Below, piece after piece: positions 34,801-48,105 of a stretch of 64,000 bases of DNA (within the stretch, counting starts at the first letter, position 1; the number at the start of each line of letters is the position of its first letter). Under the pieces are notes generated by a model, which was given only the letters and a program-made list of their open reading frames with translations, did no database searches and had not been told where the DNA came from. Location of the stretch: positions 354,324-418,323 of the forward strand of contig CACRXP010000432.1 of NCBI GenBank assembly GCA_902702965.1. The letters are read 5' to 3'. A program made the translations under genes and the position numbers. This stretch comes from Spirometra erinaceieuropaei. Its lineage: Eukaryota; Platyhelminthes; Cestoda; Diphyllobothriidea; Diphyllobothriidae.

Positions 34801-36900
34801 TGAAGCAAATGGGCTCCATTAAGCTGTCAGTTAAACCTAGACGAGGTCATGCATATATTTACGACATACGACCTGTTTGATTGCAATTTCATACTGTGGT
34901 CTGTCCAGGTCAATTGCAATTGTCCTTTGACCTAGTCTTTATGCCCGTTTTCGCTGCGTTCCACCAAACTAGTGTCAATTGAACCTTTTGCAAAAACCCT
35001 CGATCATATTTCTGTTTTAATTGGTAAAATTCTAACATCAAATAAGACCATGTACAAGTGAACCGTGGTGGATTTTTCGGCTTGGTATTTTTCTGATAGA
35101 CAAACCAGCCGTCGGTCGATTTTCGTAACAGTGACACATGACGGTGGACTACGAGTAAGCATACGGGAAGGATTAGCTGAATCACAAAGGATGCATAAGC
35201 ATTTTGTAATCTCAAATAGATAAGGCCACTTTGCAACGACATCTAATGCAAGTCATGAGGGCCGGCATACGTGTGGGTACGGCTGCTAGATTAACAGCGG
35301 TATAATTTTCCTCAGGTACAAACTTGTATCCCTCCCTGGATTTTGGCATAGTGCTTTTTGCTAAGCTAATTCCTCGCTAGTCTATACGTTCTTCAGAATG
35401 CAACATTCTGCAGGACTATAGCGTGTTCCCAGTTTGATGGTATGAAAAGCCAAGAGGCAAAAGGGAATACAGGCTACCATTGTCAAATTAAATATTCTTT
35501 TGACATAGTATTTTTACTGTTAAGGGAAGACATCTTGCCATAGTCTCAATCGTGCGGGTATTTTAGCGACCAGGATTTGTATTCAGATAAGCAGGAATAG
35601 ACGAGAAAACCATCGCAAAAAAGCCGCATCCCTGTTATTTCACTTCAAGCTTTGATAAGTGTATCTTTTTTCAACACAAGCAATTCAGAACCAGGCTTAA
35701 GAAAGATCAGCGAACTCGTGTACAGTAAATAAATAGTCAGGAGAGAAGTAAATACGCAAGATCTACTTCCCTTAAATGAAAATATTGCTTTTACCTGCGT
35801 TTTCACTCTCCTACGCCAACCATAATCACATATTTAGAGGGCCGCTTTGCATAGGACATCCAAAGCAACTTAAGACAGCCTGCATTCGTGTGATGATGAC
35901 CGCTCAATCAACAGCGGCAACATTTTTCTTGAGCACGACCTTGCCTACCTTCCTGTGCTTAACCATAGTTATATTTGCATAGGTTATTTCTCACAAGTCT
36001 CTACAAACTTCAGAATGCAGCAATCTGCAGTGATATAGCGTGTTATCAGTATTATGCATCATGGCCACCAAACCCGTTTTCGTTGAGTTCCACCAAACCA
36101 GTGTCAATTGAACCTTTAAAAAAAACCTCGAATTCACCTTGGCTGGCAGATTTCTGTTCTTACTAATAAAATGCCAAAAAGACTTAAGGCACAGTGGATG
36201 CGAACTTTTCCTCGGGTCGCTAAACTCTGTTAGACAAACCAGTCGTCGATCGCCTTGCGTACCTGCGGATCATGACAGTGGATCACGAGTAAGAATAATG
36301 GAAAGATTATCTGAATCACAGAGGCTGTATAATCATTTTGTGATCTCAAACAGTCAAGGGCACATTGCAGACGACATCCAGGGCAAGTCATGACGTCCGG
36401 CATACGTGTACGGATGGCTACCCGATCATCAGCGGCATCATCTTCTTCAAGTACAAACTTGTGACCCCTTCTAGATAGAGGCATAGAGCTTTTTACAAAG
36501 CTATTTTCTCGAAAGTCTGTACACATTTCGGAATGCAGAATTCTACAGTACTTAAGCGTTTTTTTCAGTTGTAGGATGTGACATTTCTGATAATTATTTG
36601 ATTTTGAAAAATACAAAGATAATAAAAAAATTTGCTGCATGACCACCAAATCCGTTTTCGACAATTGACCAACGCCGTGTGTCCATTTGTTTTATTTCAC
36701 GAAACGCTCGAATTGAATTTTGCAGCCGAATGTCTTTTCTATTAAATAAAATGCCACCAAAATATTACATTAACTTGGACGCGACACGTGGCGGTCTTAC
36801 TTCGGCTTCATAGCTTCTGAAAAACAAGCCCTCTGTCGTTCGCATAGCAAAACTGGAGCACAAGAGAGTGGAACACGAGTGACATTAAGGGGGACATAAT
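31860..36900 (-). repeat. Nested tandem array of A and B subunits
   Basis: A subunits start at about 32503, 33748 and 35843, with a partial one at 34938; B subunits at about 33010, 34266, 35222 (partial) and 36356; each A-to-B step is about 507-520 bases. Segment 31.86-33.15 kb (containing ctgctaaacgtgaggacagcg, 31872) is repeated directly from 33.15 kb (33161), a tandem duplication of about 1.29 kb. Further right, A and B pieces are joined to R sequence normally found after B (35.46-35.75 like 37.02-37.3 kb). This accounts for most of the extra length of R2. Confidence 0.65.
36230..36664 (-). CDS. Unrecognised frame over B subunit, 144 codons (possible exon)
   Basis: Open minus-strand frame with SKTDLVVMQQIFLLSLYFSK, SFVKSSMPLSRRGHKFVLEE, DRVAIRTRMPDVMTCPGCRL and SQNDYTASVIQ before TAG. 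The other B subunits keep the same frame (34.2-34.4 kb: KGDKFVLEGNDAAVDRAVI, then MTCLGCRM; 61278-61820 on the plus strand), and the A subunits encode a diverged version (KVGKVV, TTRMQA, TCLGF). This is consistent with tandemly duplicated exons. The start ATG and the upstream exon are not defined. It could instead be chance openness in a repeated non-coding unit. Confidence 0.3.
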   Translation of the reverse strand: MSKTDLVVMQQIFLLSLYFSKSNNYQKCHILQLKKTLKYCRILHSEMCTDFRENSFVKSSMPLSRRGHKFVLEEDDAADDRVAIRTRMPDVMTCPGCRLQCALDCLRSQNDYTASVIQIIFPLFLLVIHCHDPQVRKAIDDWFV

Positions 36901-39659
36901 CTAAAACACATGGGCTCCATAAAGATGTCAGTTAAACCTAGGCGAGGTCATGTATTTATTTACGAAAAATGACAAACTTAATTGCAATTTCATACCTTGG
37001 GCTGTCCAGGTGAACTGAAATAGTCATTTGACCTAGTCTTTATACTCTTTGACTCCTCATAGATAGACAAGCTACTAAAGCCCCAATCTTGCGAGCAAAT
37101 TATCAACCAAGATTTCGATAGAGATAAGCTGGAATAGACGGAAAACCCCCACAGCAAACGTCTTATACATGCCATTTGAACACAAGCAACTATGAGATTC
37201 TCTTCTTTGACCACGTCATGTTCGAAACAACGCTTAAGAATAATCAGCGATCTGATTGTTAAGATCAAATTTTGATTAAAGAACGAGTCATTTGATAAGT
37301 TGATCCGCAGTTCCATTCCTTTTAAGTGAACACATTGCCATTTCCTGCGTGTTTTCTCTCCTATCAAAACCACAATCACAGATTCAGACGACTCGGAAAA
37401 TTTAAAGATGCAATTTGACGCAATGAGACGTGCTGAGTTTACTGAACTCTGGATGATAATAAGGATATTCATATGTTTCCTAGAAATAATCCTGCGGGAT
37501 TAAAAAAGTCTTAATTCATTTTATTATTTTATTTAATTAAAGAGGTTGTGTGCATGACCACTGTGTGTTACCTCGATGACAAAATAGGTTAGAAGGAAAC
37601 CACATGCGCTGTGCAAAAGAATTTTGCAAATTCACGAAACAATAGCATTTGCCGAATATGAACAGTAACAAAATAAATGTTGCAATAAATTGCGTGTTGT
37701 CAGAAATTTATTTTTAAGCGGCGACTGGCAGCATAATGCATTGCATGTAACACGAGGTTCAACATGCAGATCCACAATGGGGAAATGCTGTGACAAATTT
37801 ACAGGTATTAGTGATGTGCGCGAAAACTTGCTGCTTGAAGTGTCACAGAAAGAAAAATTCCTGGTTTAGTTTATTTTGTCCGCGTTTTACGGCAGACCCC
37901 CTGAAGGCAATCAGAGATTTGAAATGGGCTAAGACAGTCACGAGTTTTGAATGGAAATCGTTGCTTGTACAGTCGAAAAGCAACGACGAGTCCCCGAGGG
38001 CGATGAAATTATAAGAATATATGGTTATAACGTTCGAACGTAGATCATAAGGTAATTTCCAGAGTGCGATAGCACCTTTGTAATATAGCTGAAATCGCAA
38101 TTTTTCTAATACAACTGCATGATGCCAACTGATGCACTTCAAGCCACAACGTCGCATCTGCGGTCTTTAAGCTTATCCTTTGTCATATTTCCATCAACAA
38201 AGGCATATTCTGCGGAAGAACACCGGCGGGTTTTGCACATCGCACTTATGTGTCAGCCAAATATATGCCTTTTCAGAATCTAAGCTTTCTGCTTAGAAAT
38301 AATCCTTCCATTGTCAACAAAACATACGTAAACAAATGAATTTCGCTGAAAAACGAACACAGAAGGACTAAATTTTGTCTTCAAAATCAATTGGCAAATT
38401 GTGACTTTCGTTTGAAGATTAATCCTTCTCCGCAATTTTTTGCTTGCAACTTGCATAGCGGCATTGTTGAGCAGGAGATTTCGATGATTCGCTATTTTCA
38501 ATTACAGTCGGTATAGATATTTCACGTTCAATTTTTATTTCTCCGATAATTTGGTTCAAGTTGTGATATTGTTTCAGGGTCGGCGATTCATAATGCTCCC
38601 ATGCTGATAAACGGCATATGTTAAAACAGACTACACGTACAGCAAAATAAATTGATGAACATTAAAATATCTGGACTAAAATAATAGCATCTAACATTCG
38701 ACTAGCAATTTCTTCAACCGTTTGCAAAACAGTTGTAAGATAATATTAACAATAAGGCTTAGAGAACGTTGGCAACAGAAACATGCATTCGTATGGATTA
38801 TTTAAACAAAAAGGAATAAATCGCAGGACACAATTTAGGCGAGCGAATCTACGAATGAACAGAGCTAGGCTTGAGGCGTGTGTTTAGAAAGTAAACGTCA
38901 TAATTTTATAAGAATTTTCACAGATTTCCGTAAAAAAGATATCAGTTTCGAGGGAAAATAAACTAGCTGGTGAAATATTAGCAGGAAGGTAAGTGAAATA
39001 AAATACCTCATTGGTTAAGCTATTTAAGTATTGAGGACCAAATGAGGGTCGCACTAAGATAATACATTGGGCTGACTTGGATTATTCAGTACTATACTAT
39101 CTTCCTGCAATCATACTAAGACAGGCCTAATACCATTCCTTAGAGATCGGAGATTTGTCTGGTTTTTATAACGGTGGCGAACTGCCATATTGTAAGGATA
39201 TGTCATTAATAGACCCTCATTTGGGGCTTTTAGATCGCTAATGGGAAGAGAAAAAAACCAATATGATAAAATGAAATAATGGGAAGACGACATTCCATTA
39301 GAACGATCGACAATTTTTGCTTGCTGGTTTAGAGAAATTGTCTGCCTTGAGAAATGTAATGTCAACTGTATAGTGAAGGACCCCGTTAAACTAATATTGG
39401 ACTGTACATCGCGTCCTACGAGATTTACATTAAAGGGAGTTTTGATGGTAGCAACAAGCTACGAAGTTAGATAACGAGATGGAAAAAAACACAGGGATTG
39501 CCTTGACTTGTGCCGAAAGTCTTATCCTACGTTGTTGTACAACGACGGAAACGAGAGTAGTAGTACAATGAAGGCTAAAATGTAAAAATCACAAAATAAA
39601 GAATTATGAGTTAAGGCGTCATCTTTATTGAGTTACCGTTGTCGGCAGTTTAATTTGTG

Positions 39660-40308
39660 CAACGACCTGCAAATAGAAGCATGCCAATATAAAACTCCAT
39701 ATGACACGATGAACAGTCTACCGTTGCCAAACTAATTTCCGAGTCAAGAGGCGACCTCGAATGGAGAGACGCACGCGGATTCTTTGGTGTAGAGAGGATG
39801 GTGTAGGAGGTTATTAAAGGTGGATGAGTAATTAAGAAAATATCTACATGTATGAATTGTGATCCTCATCGCATTCGCTTAGTACAGATTGGACCACATG
39901 AATGACACAACCAACCGTACTACGGATAGTAGCATATGAAAATGTTAAGCAGTTGGATGCGAACTGGCGGCTAACGGCCTTGAAATGACTTCCACAACTC
40001 GTTCAGCAAGCCAGAGCATAGCCAACAGCAGATTTGATAGGAGTGTTGGAGAATTCTTAAGCCTAAAGATGATGCTTAATGTGCAGCAATAATCAGGATA
40101 ATTAGACTCCATGTGCACACGTTGTTAACTCTATCTGACAATAAATAAGTGTTTCGGTGGGCTTTAAGTGATTTATCCTGACCAATCTGTGACAAAAAGA
40201 GGCCGACGTCCTTACAGTTAGATCATTATGAATTATTTGATTTGAGTAAGTGTTAGAGAGAAAGTGCTGGACACGATTCTGCGAGGCATTATTTGATTCG
40301 CGGACCAT
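39660..40308 (-). pseudogene. Block R opposite-strand frames, copy 2
   Basis: Minus-strand frames matching 18790-19535 (-): NRVQHFLSNTYSNQIIHND, TSASFCHRLVRINH and ELTTCAHGV (open 40308-40102), then MESNYPDYCCTLSIIF, frameshifts, and SCHMEFYIGM near 39.71 kb. The first segment is open here and interrupted by TAG in R1. Confidence 0.35.
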
Positions 40309-42199
40309 TTTTCAGAATTTCGTTATCGTTGCAATAAAAACGAATCTAAGAGGACACAAATGGAGTAGGAAAATTTCTCGTGTCAAAAATATCGATTTTT
40401 TGGCAAACGCATGCAATTGTGTGTTTTATAGGTGCTCGTACCCTAAATATTCGTGCATATTTCAGCGACTAAGGAAAGATGAATATAAGGGGAGAAGAAA
40501 GAACTAATAGACGATCTGACACATGCAATATTTAGTCTCTTATCATTGCCACGATAACGGCCTTAGGATTGTTACGAAGACCTTGGTTATTACAGGTGAT
40601 ATGCGGTTTGGAAGATCTTTTGACGTAAACTAATCTAAACCTAACAGCATAGCCACATTTGTAACACAAAAACAGCTTAAATTGCTTAACTTGAGAAATA
40701 GAATGTCATCGGTATAGAGAAGGACGCCACTTAACTGTCATTAGACATCATGTTATACGAGATTTAATTTAAAGAGAATTGTGATGGTGGGCAACACGCT
40801 AAACAGTTAGCTGACGAGATGGAAAAACACAGGGATTGGCTGGACTTGTGCCAAAAGTCCTATTCTAAGCTGCTTTACAACAACGAAAACGAAAGTACTA
40901 ATAGTCTGTTAGCCTCTTAGTCTCTTATCATTGCCACGGTAACGGCCTTAGGATTGTTGCGAAGAACTTGGTTATTAGAGGTGATATGTGCTTTGGAAGA
41001 TCTTGTGACGTAAAATAATTTAAATTTGTCCACATAGGCACATTTTTAACACCAATGAGCTTCAACGGCTTGCCTGAAATGGGTTCAAGTGCAACTTCAG
41101 CTCGAGTATTATAGTAAACAAGCTAAAAACCCACACAAGCGCTTGAGCATTGCTTTAATCGCTTTTAATAGGTCCAAAATACAAAACGATACACGCAGGG
41201 TAATATGGCTTGTTTTGTTGTTAAGCAAAATCGAAAACACAGACTAGGACACACTCAATTATGGAAGAAAGGATTATAAACAGCAAATTAGTACAATCAA
41301 TCTAAAAGGCAGGAATGAAAGACTTAAAATCGCTATTTTGAGCATAAATTAAAAAACGCTAAACCTCAACCTCTGCTCCATTATAATGAAGTTATGCAAA
41401 TGGCAAGCATCACAAGGAAAAATAAGTAAGTATCTGCTGAGGGAAATTGCAATTCATCAACCTCTTTCTTTCATCGGCGGTATTCGTTTCTTTACGTGTA
41501 TTTTGTTTGACATGTGAGGACTGGTATTAAGTAGGAAGCCAGAAGTTGCGAATTTGTTCGTTGGCTGATGCTTGCGGGGAGGGTCCAGACTAAATCGGTG
41601 TTTTTCGCAGTATGGACTTCTGTTGACGGAAATTTGAGGAAGGCTAAGCGGTAAAACCACTTATGCGAGATAAGGGAATCAAGTGCAGCAGTTAGCCTTA
41701 TGCACCTGCCTTAGAGAAATTGGCGACTTCAGGTCTTTCGAGAAGATGCGAGCGTATTCTGGAGATGACCAGATGTTCTACGTTCGAAAGGTGTAACAAA
41801 AAGGTCTTCATGGAATTTGAGGGTTCTAGTAATAAAACATTTACCTGTGTGACATGCAAAGCACAGTCGAATTCGTGAGATGATCATTGAAACATGTACG
41901 GAGATAAATGTCGTCACAGACACTATCGACAACCTGTTCATACTGTCAAGATGCATCTTTCAAAAAAGGAGACTGTCTAACAATTGCTCAAGGTGGGTAA
42001 TTAAAACCTACAGATCAGCGAACATCACGATTACCTCCTCAATCCAAACGCACATCAAGGCAACCCATGAGTGAAATCAGCTATCATGTTATAAATCAAC
42101 TCGCGTATATCATAACTCGCAAACAAATGTATTAATCATTTTATTTTACTAATACATTCTAGCCTACCGCGATTAAAATTAACAAAATAGTTTTATGAC

Positions 42200-42330
42200 A
42201 TTTGTGCATCTTATGATATATTTTGCTTTATTTTTTTAATATCATCGTGTAAAGGAAACTACTCTGCATTTATTTTTTGAGGGCTTTTAGTCGATTTTTT
42301 AATAAAGGCAAATATTTTCATTCGGAATAC
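42200..42330. other. Centre of a large imperfect inverted duplication
   Basis: Left of this point the sequence is the forward end of R2; right of it, from about 42.33 kb, block R runs in reverse (compare 60.1-60.7 kb) and continues into G3 on the minus strand. The spacer is T- and A-rich with no gene. Boundaries are by eye, good to about 100 bases. Confidence 0.5.
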
Positions 42331-43126
42331 CTGAGCGAATTAGCCTATTTCGAAATCCTGTTTATATTTGGAGAACTCCGCCGTAGAAACCGTGCGAAAA
42401 AATCCAAGACAGTAATTGTATTTGTGTGGCCCTCTAGCTAAACACTTCCCGATTGTATCAATTAGACACGTAAATTTGTCCCTGTTTTACTACACTGCAG
42501 ATGCGCCTGTAAAAATGATTAATTTTACTGTCTGCCGATGATTGAAGGAAATACCGTATTTCATTGCATCATTTATTTTGTTCCTCCTCGTATTCGGCAA
42601 ATAATATGTGCTTTTGTATACGAAAATACTTTTCGCACAGTACACGTTTCATCTTTATAATGTAATATTTTCATAAATGTGATCCTCTGTGTTCATCAGC
42701 ACGGACTCATTATTTTTATATACAAATAAAATTAATTTAGAGGTTTAAAATCCCGAAAGAGTATTGCTGGAAAACATATGAATATCCTTGCTGACTGACC
42801 ACAGTTCATTCAAACCAACACGGCTCATTGCGGTAAATCACTTCTCCAAATATATCGACTTGTCTGAATCTGTGATTGTGGACTGCGTAGGAGAGGGAAC
42901 ACGCACGTAGAAACAATATGTTTTATAAACGAAGTGGATCTTGCTTATTCACGTTGCAATAAGTGTTTTGTGGCATTTTATTAAATAAAACAGAAATCTG
43001 GCTGTGAAGGTAAATTCGAGCGTTTTGTGTAAAATACTCCAGGGACGCACGGTTTTGATGGAACTCAGCGAAAACAAGTTTGGTAGCAGTACCGCCTGGT
43101 GCACAGAGTAGCTAATAAAGGACAAA

Positions 43127-44689
43127 ATGCAGGTTGTACGGAACGAAGCTTCATTTAACACGGCTGACGCCATACCTGTTAACATGAGTGCAGCAGTGGA
43201 ATCAATCCTTTGTCAGACGGAGGCAACGGTGGAGACAAAGAACCTCATCCGACACCAAGTATCGTCCCTCCTGATAGCCCAAAGGCCACGGAAAGTGCTT
43301 TTCAAGGTCGAACTGCATGCGCTTAGAGAACTCAAGACTGACAAAGACCTGGTCGTCGTGCCAGCGGACAAAGGACGCGCCACAGTTGTACTGAACAGGA
43401 CAGACTGCCTTCAAACAGCGAAAGGTTTACTGGAGTACCGACAGTTCTATGTCCTATCTGCAGCGAACCCTTTAAAGCGCTGACACGCGAAATTATTGCA
43501 ACGTTTTTGGCCTTATAGTACTCAGGTGCAATAACACCAACCAACAGACTCATGACGAGACCCCAAGATACGGCTCTGGCCCGATTCTATGGCCTCTCTA
43601 AGGGGCACAAAGACGGCGATCCTCTCTGACCCATCGTGTCGCTCAAAGGGACTCCAATGTACGAACGGGCTAAGCGGCTGTTCCGACGTCTCAAGTTCCT
43701 AACTGCTGAGTCAGACAGCACGGTCTCTTCGTCAGCACAATTCCTGGAGAAACTCAAAGGGGTAAGCATCCATCCAAATGGGGTCACGGTATCTTTTGAT
43801 CTTACATCCCTTTTTACTTCTATTCCCCAGGACCTAGCGATCGAGACAATTGAACTGCTACTACAAAGCAAATACAATGAAACGGAGAACCGTCTTGGAC
43901 ACGCCCAAATCCTTCAGCTCCTGAAGCTCTGTCTCAGGACGTACTTCACTTTCGACGGGACAATCTACGAACAGGTGAAGGGCACACCAATTGGTTAGCC
44001 GATTTCGGGATCCATCGCCGAGGCGGTCCTGCAACGGTTAGGGTCGCTGGTTTTCCAACACCACAGACCGAAATTCTGGGCCCGGTATGTGGATGATACC
44101 TTCGTCGTCATCGAACGGGATCAGGTGTTGACATTTCAAGAACATCTAAACGCCGTCTTCCAGGACATTCAATTTACGATGGAGGAGGAAGAGGACAACC
44201 AGCTGGCCTTCCTGGATGTCCTCGTATGCCGCAAGGATTGTGGTGGACTAAAGACCAACGTGTTCAGGAAAGCGACAAATACGATGCAATTACTGAACTT
44301 CAACAGTAACCACCCAATCAGCCACGAGCGCAATTGTGTAAGGACGTTATATAGGCGTGTTGAAACAGACAGCAGTGAGCCGGAAGGCAAAATTGCCGAA
44401 CTACAATACCTCAAACGGAAAGTTAAAGCCAATGGCTACCCGCGCAACTTCGTCAACCGGTGAATACGCAAAAGAGACGAAAGGCCTAACCGCACGAACA
44501 CCAAATCTTGGCGGTCACTTCCGTATGTTTATAACGTTTCGGAAGCTGTCGGCTGCCTTCTCTCACCATTTAAGGGTTGGAGTGGCACACATACCGGAGG
44601 CAAGCATCAGGCGTCAGTTAATGAAACCAAAAGACCAACTGCCACGGCTAGAAACGTCTGGAGTCGTTTATCGGATAGGGTGCAGTTGA
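43127..44689 (+). pseudogene. Penelope-like reverse transcriptase, broken
   Basis: The N-terminal part includes LIRHQVSSLLIAQRP and DLVVVPADKGRATVVLNR; the core includes RFYGLSKGHKDG, VSFDLTSLFTSIPQDLAIE (palm aspartate), KGTPIG and RYVDDTFVVI (YVDD at 44086-44097), then QLAFLDVLVCRKD. Damage: a frameshift near 43480 in LKAL (one base fewer than the 54.37 kb copy), a TGA at 43628-43630 after GDPL, a TAG at 43996-43998 right after KGTPIG, and a frameshift near 44460 with TGA. The catalytic motifs themselves are preserved, so decay looks moderate. Confidence 0.75.
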
Positions 44690-45172
44690 GGACAAAACAA
44701 CTGCGTCGTAGAAACCGGAAGACATTTCCAAACAATAATGGCCGAACACGCGACTGCAGAGCGCAGAAATGACCCTAGCTCTCAAGTTGCTGCTCATTCG
44801 AAGAGATCCGGCCACGCATAAAAATTCGACGAGGCAAAAACTCTCGCAAGAGTTGACAACCGCGTGAGCTGGGAGTTACTGGAATCATAGTTTACTGGCC
44901 CCCAGTCCATCAACAAGTGCAACGATCTTCTCACTCCATACTCCGTGCTGAAACTTCGCCTAGGCGGAGTAACAAGCCACGCGGGAAGCGCTAAGATGAA
45001 CGCTTTTCCCAACACCGGGGTCAGTGCGTCAGATGGTCGAGCAATCATCACGCCAACATCCAACGCATGTGATGAAATTGCAGCAGTTATCGACTCGAAT
45101 GTCGACCATTTAGCAATTATCACACCAAGTCCGACGATTCCGGATGAAGGGGGGAGCCGTGTATGTTTATAG
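44690..45172 (+). pseudogene. GIY-YIG region of the Penelope-like element, broken
   Basis: Homologous to 5047-5640. GQNNCVVETGR replaces GQSDYVGETGR, so the core tyrosine and glycine are lost; TGA replaces the cysteine codon just before it (44687-44689); further stops lie after HSKRSGHA and ELLES. SQVAAHS, GPQSINKCNDL and a degenerate tail can be read. The last part (44945-45172) is open by chance of decay. Confidence 0.7.
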
Positions 45173-48105
45173 GCGTGTGGTTGCATGGCTACTGAATCCT
45201 ATAAATACCGCAGCCTCTTGTGCAGCAACCACCCGTTTCTGCTTTTTTGTCTATGATGATGGATTCGAGTAGGAATCCGGAACGTCAGGCTAATAAAGCT
45301 TTTGTCCCGGCGATCGTGCCTCCTTTTTAAATAATCGGGTCATTCGATAATCTAACGATTATTGCGGATATGAGGATTATCGTATGTAAGTAAGAAAACA
45401 TATTATACTCTATTCTGTGCAGAATTTTCGTTCCAAAAGTGGTCATGTTTGATTACCTGATGAAGCACCATAAGGTATTTGGAACTGTGCGGGTTGTGTA
45501 GTCCATTTTCTATTTGTGAAAATTCATGTTTCCCGATAAACGGGAATTTTATTTTAGAATATTTGACACAGGAAACGCAGAAAATTTAGAAAGACTACAT
45601 TTTTTTACAAAAGGATGCCTAAATTAAAAAAAAGTATAGCAAGTTTATAATGGACACTTCAAGCGCAGCTTTAACAAAAAACGCGTGCACAAATATGTTG
45701 AATATATGCACGTTTTGTACACTGAAATTAAATAACGCGTACATTGGCAAACCTAGGGGGATGTAGGCAGCGAAACATAAATCAATTTATTTGGGGTGAG
45801 CAGAGGAGACTACAATGAGAAACTGAAGGTAATACTTAATGACAAAGGTTTAATTGACCAGCCGCGGACTCAAAACAAATTGAGCATACATCCGTTTAAA
45901 AGGGTACTGAATAAATAAAGTGCAAAATATGATGGTGGTGAACGAGTGAAGTCAAATAATTACCGCAGAGCATTGTTTTTGCTTGAGTTTTTGTTGCGTA
46001 AATATATGCAAAACAAATGTTTGCCTGGGACGAATCACGGCTGTAAACAAGTAGACCCATCAAAACTTTTGAAAGATAAATATTTGGAAACCAAACTTAA
46101 TATAGCGTACCCAATCAACCTCAAGTCGTACAGGTCTCGAATTCCTAACAAATATTCGCGCGCGAACGATTTAACTGGACAAAATCTTCCCCTATCTGGA
46201 CTTGAAATCGTTATTTGTATATTAAAAACCGGACTCTTGGTAACATGTCTTGTAGAGGAGAATTCAAAAGTCATGCAATCAAACCCATACTCAGCTAATT
46301 GATTAAATACTAACGAGGTTGATTTAATTCTTCTTCAGCCACGTAAAACAACACGCAAAATATAACATTCCTCGACTATATATGAATTACGTGTCACAGA
46401 AAACAGATCTTATTGCCGACGGACTGTGTGTCGAAATATCAAGCCACTCTTTAGGCCACAATGCGCAGAATGACAGCAGAAATTGTATTGAAATCTGGGA
46501 CAACCTTAAATAGCCGCTTGACATGCGGACGATTTCGAAACGTCAGGAGCAGAAACGAGCATTTCATAAATGTTTTTTCAATGAACATTATCTGTTAGAC
46601 ATTTGTGAAATTATCCTCGTTAAAAAACACCCTAACTAAGACTTGCAAAGGTGGTAAGCATGTAAGAACCGGCTATGTTGCGTTGTGGATTACAGGGTCA
46701 TCGTCGTAGACATCCACGTTGTCAGAACTCGCATTGGATACTACGTGCAAAGTGGATGTCCAGAGCATCGGTTGTGCCTGTGGTGAAAACCGGCTGAATG
46801 TCTACCAGCGCTGTCCCACTAGTTTGCATGGCGATTTGCAACAGATGCAGGTGGGCAGGATGTATGTAAGCAGCGGACGAAAATGATGGGAACAATGCGG
46901 AAGTAGCCTTGCTAGTTTGGCGTTTCGGACTTCGATGAAACGCATCGTCCCGCAAAGTGGCTGATAAGGAAGAAGGGAGACGCATGAGTGCAGTATTTAT
47001 TGAACAGGGTTGACAAGGATCCGGCTATGCGCTGCGACGTCTTTGTGAACTCCGAATAATCAACATCACATGCTTCTTCCGTATACGATATGGATGACTG
47101 GGGCGCATATGTTAACCACGATAGTTGTGCGTCATTATTCCAACAGTTTTTGCCTAAACTTATTTCACTGCAATCCTTATATTATCACAGTGAGGCGTAC
47201 TCATTATTCCATTTTTCCGTGGAAATCACTCTCTACACATTCGCTTAACTCTAACCTACTTGGTATTTCATCATATCCACGCATGCATAGCATAGGTACA
47301 TAAATATGAAGCAAGTTACAATACCGATAAAAATATTAGAAGACTGCGATGGAAACATGTTTGCATTTAAACTATCAATTTGTGCTGATACTGCCGTACT
47401 TTGGGTTATGTGCAACCAAAAACACAAAATATGTTAGAACACATTACTTTCTTCTTGCAAAGTTGGATTCAGCAAAACAGGGCGTGGACAACATCGACCT
47501 AGTTGTCCATCTTTCAGGAAATCTGTACAAAAGACAATGCTTTGAAATAATAACATTCCTATATAAGTTACTATATTTCAACGGAAGAAACCGTCTTAAA
47601 ATAATCGCTAATGTGGCACAAACATGATTTCTAGTTTAAAATAAGGCAACTCGGATGTGGGTTCCAAAATTGCAAAATTATTTGAACGTCCTTTTTCTCT
47701 CTGTAGATGTGACGCATATGGTGAAGTCTCCTGTAAGTCGTAGGCTAGGCGTGCATTCCATTTTGATCGTCCCACTAGGACTTTTACTTGTAGGTTGATG
47801 CGACATTACGGAGTAGACTCATAACTTAGTAAAAATAAATTTGGAAACGTGAGCAGTATGCCTATATACTTTACCACAATGCGGACTGTCGTTTAGTCAT
47901 GCACGAATAATGATCACGCGCAATGTTTGTCTAATTAGTAGAGGAATTTACTGTCAATTACAAACTCTTTATCCAAATCACCGTCAAAGATAAACAGAAT
48001 AAAATGCACTGTTTGTAGATTTAATTGAAATAGAAAAGATAATGAACTGATTGCAAACCTGTATTGGTAGGTTTTGAACATCCAATATTGCAGGTTTGAC
48101 CATTC

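Larger units (their letters stand above)
31460..42200 (+). repeat. Block R, copy 2 (expanded)
   Basis: Collinear with R1 (14.39-20.57 kb) but about 4 kb longer, mainly from internal tandem duplication at 31.86-36.9 kb. It also has a local duplication near 40.5-41.0 kb (tagtctcttatcattgccac at 40533 and 40920). The right end (41.84-42.19 kb) matches 20.23-20.50 kb. Apart from the minus-strand frames listed separately, I see no gene. Confidence 0.7.
43110..45330 (+). mobile_element. Penelope-like element with reverse transcriptase and GIY-YIG, inactive
   Basis: Near-complete coding region of a Penelope-like retroelement, 5'-truncated relative to the copy at 53.58 kb. Order: N-terminal region (43127-43483), reverse transcriptase (43560-44463), linker (to 44689), GIY-YIG region (44690-45172) and a 3' tail (gtcaggctaataaagct, cggcgatcgtgcc) ending about 45.33 kb. 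It sits inside the reverse A/B subunits of R3. Multiple stops and frameshifts make it non-autonomous. Confidence 0.8.
42331..47640 (-). repeat. Block R, copy 3 (reverse), split by a Penelope-like element
   Basis: 42.33-43.10 kb matches 60.1-61.35 kb; 45.32-45.45 kb matches 62.19-62.30 kb; 46.70-47.63 kb matches 62.70-63.55 kb. The A/B region expected between 43.10 and 45.32 kb is replaced by the Penelope-like element. 45.5-46.5 kb resembles 63.6-64.0 kb, so its order is rearranged here. It contains the open frame 45946-46302, not recognised. Confidence 0.6.

Noticed and set aside
15383..36900. CRISPR-like or satellite array
   Set aside because: The units are about 0.5 kb, few and strongly diverged, without short identical repeats and unique spacers. 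They are subunits of a dispersed block.
36990..37472. 160-codon minus-strand ORF as a real gene
   Set aside because: The homologous segments at 60.5-61.0, 58.5, 42.8 and 25.1 kb have many stops in this frame and no peptide conservation, so it is likely open by chance.
45946..46302. 118-codon ORF with YMQNKCLPG
   Set aside because: A similar peptide (YLQNKCLPG) is at about 63.87 kb in the same frame, but only over some 35 residues and then lost. Too little to call a gene; noted within R3.
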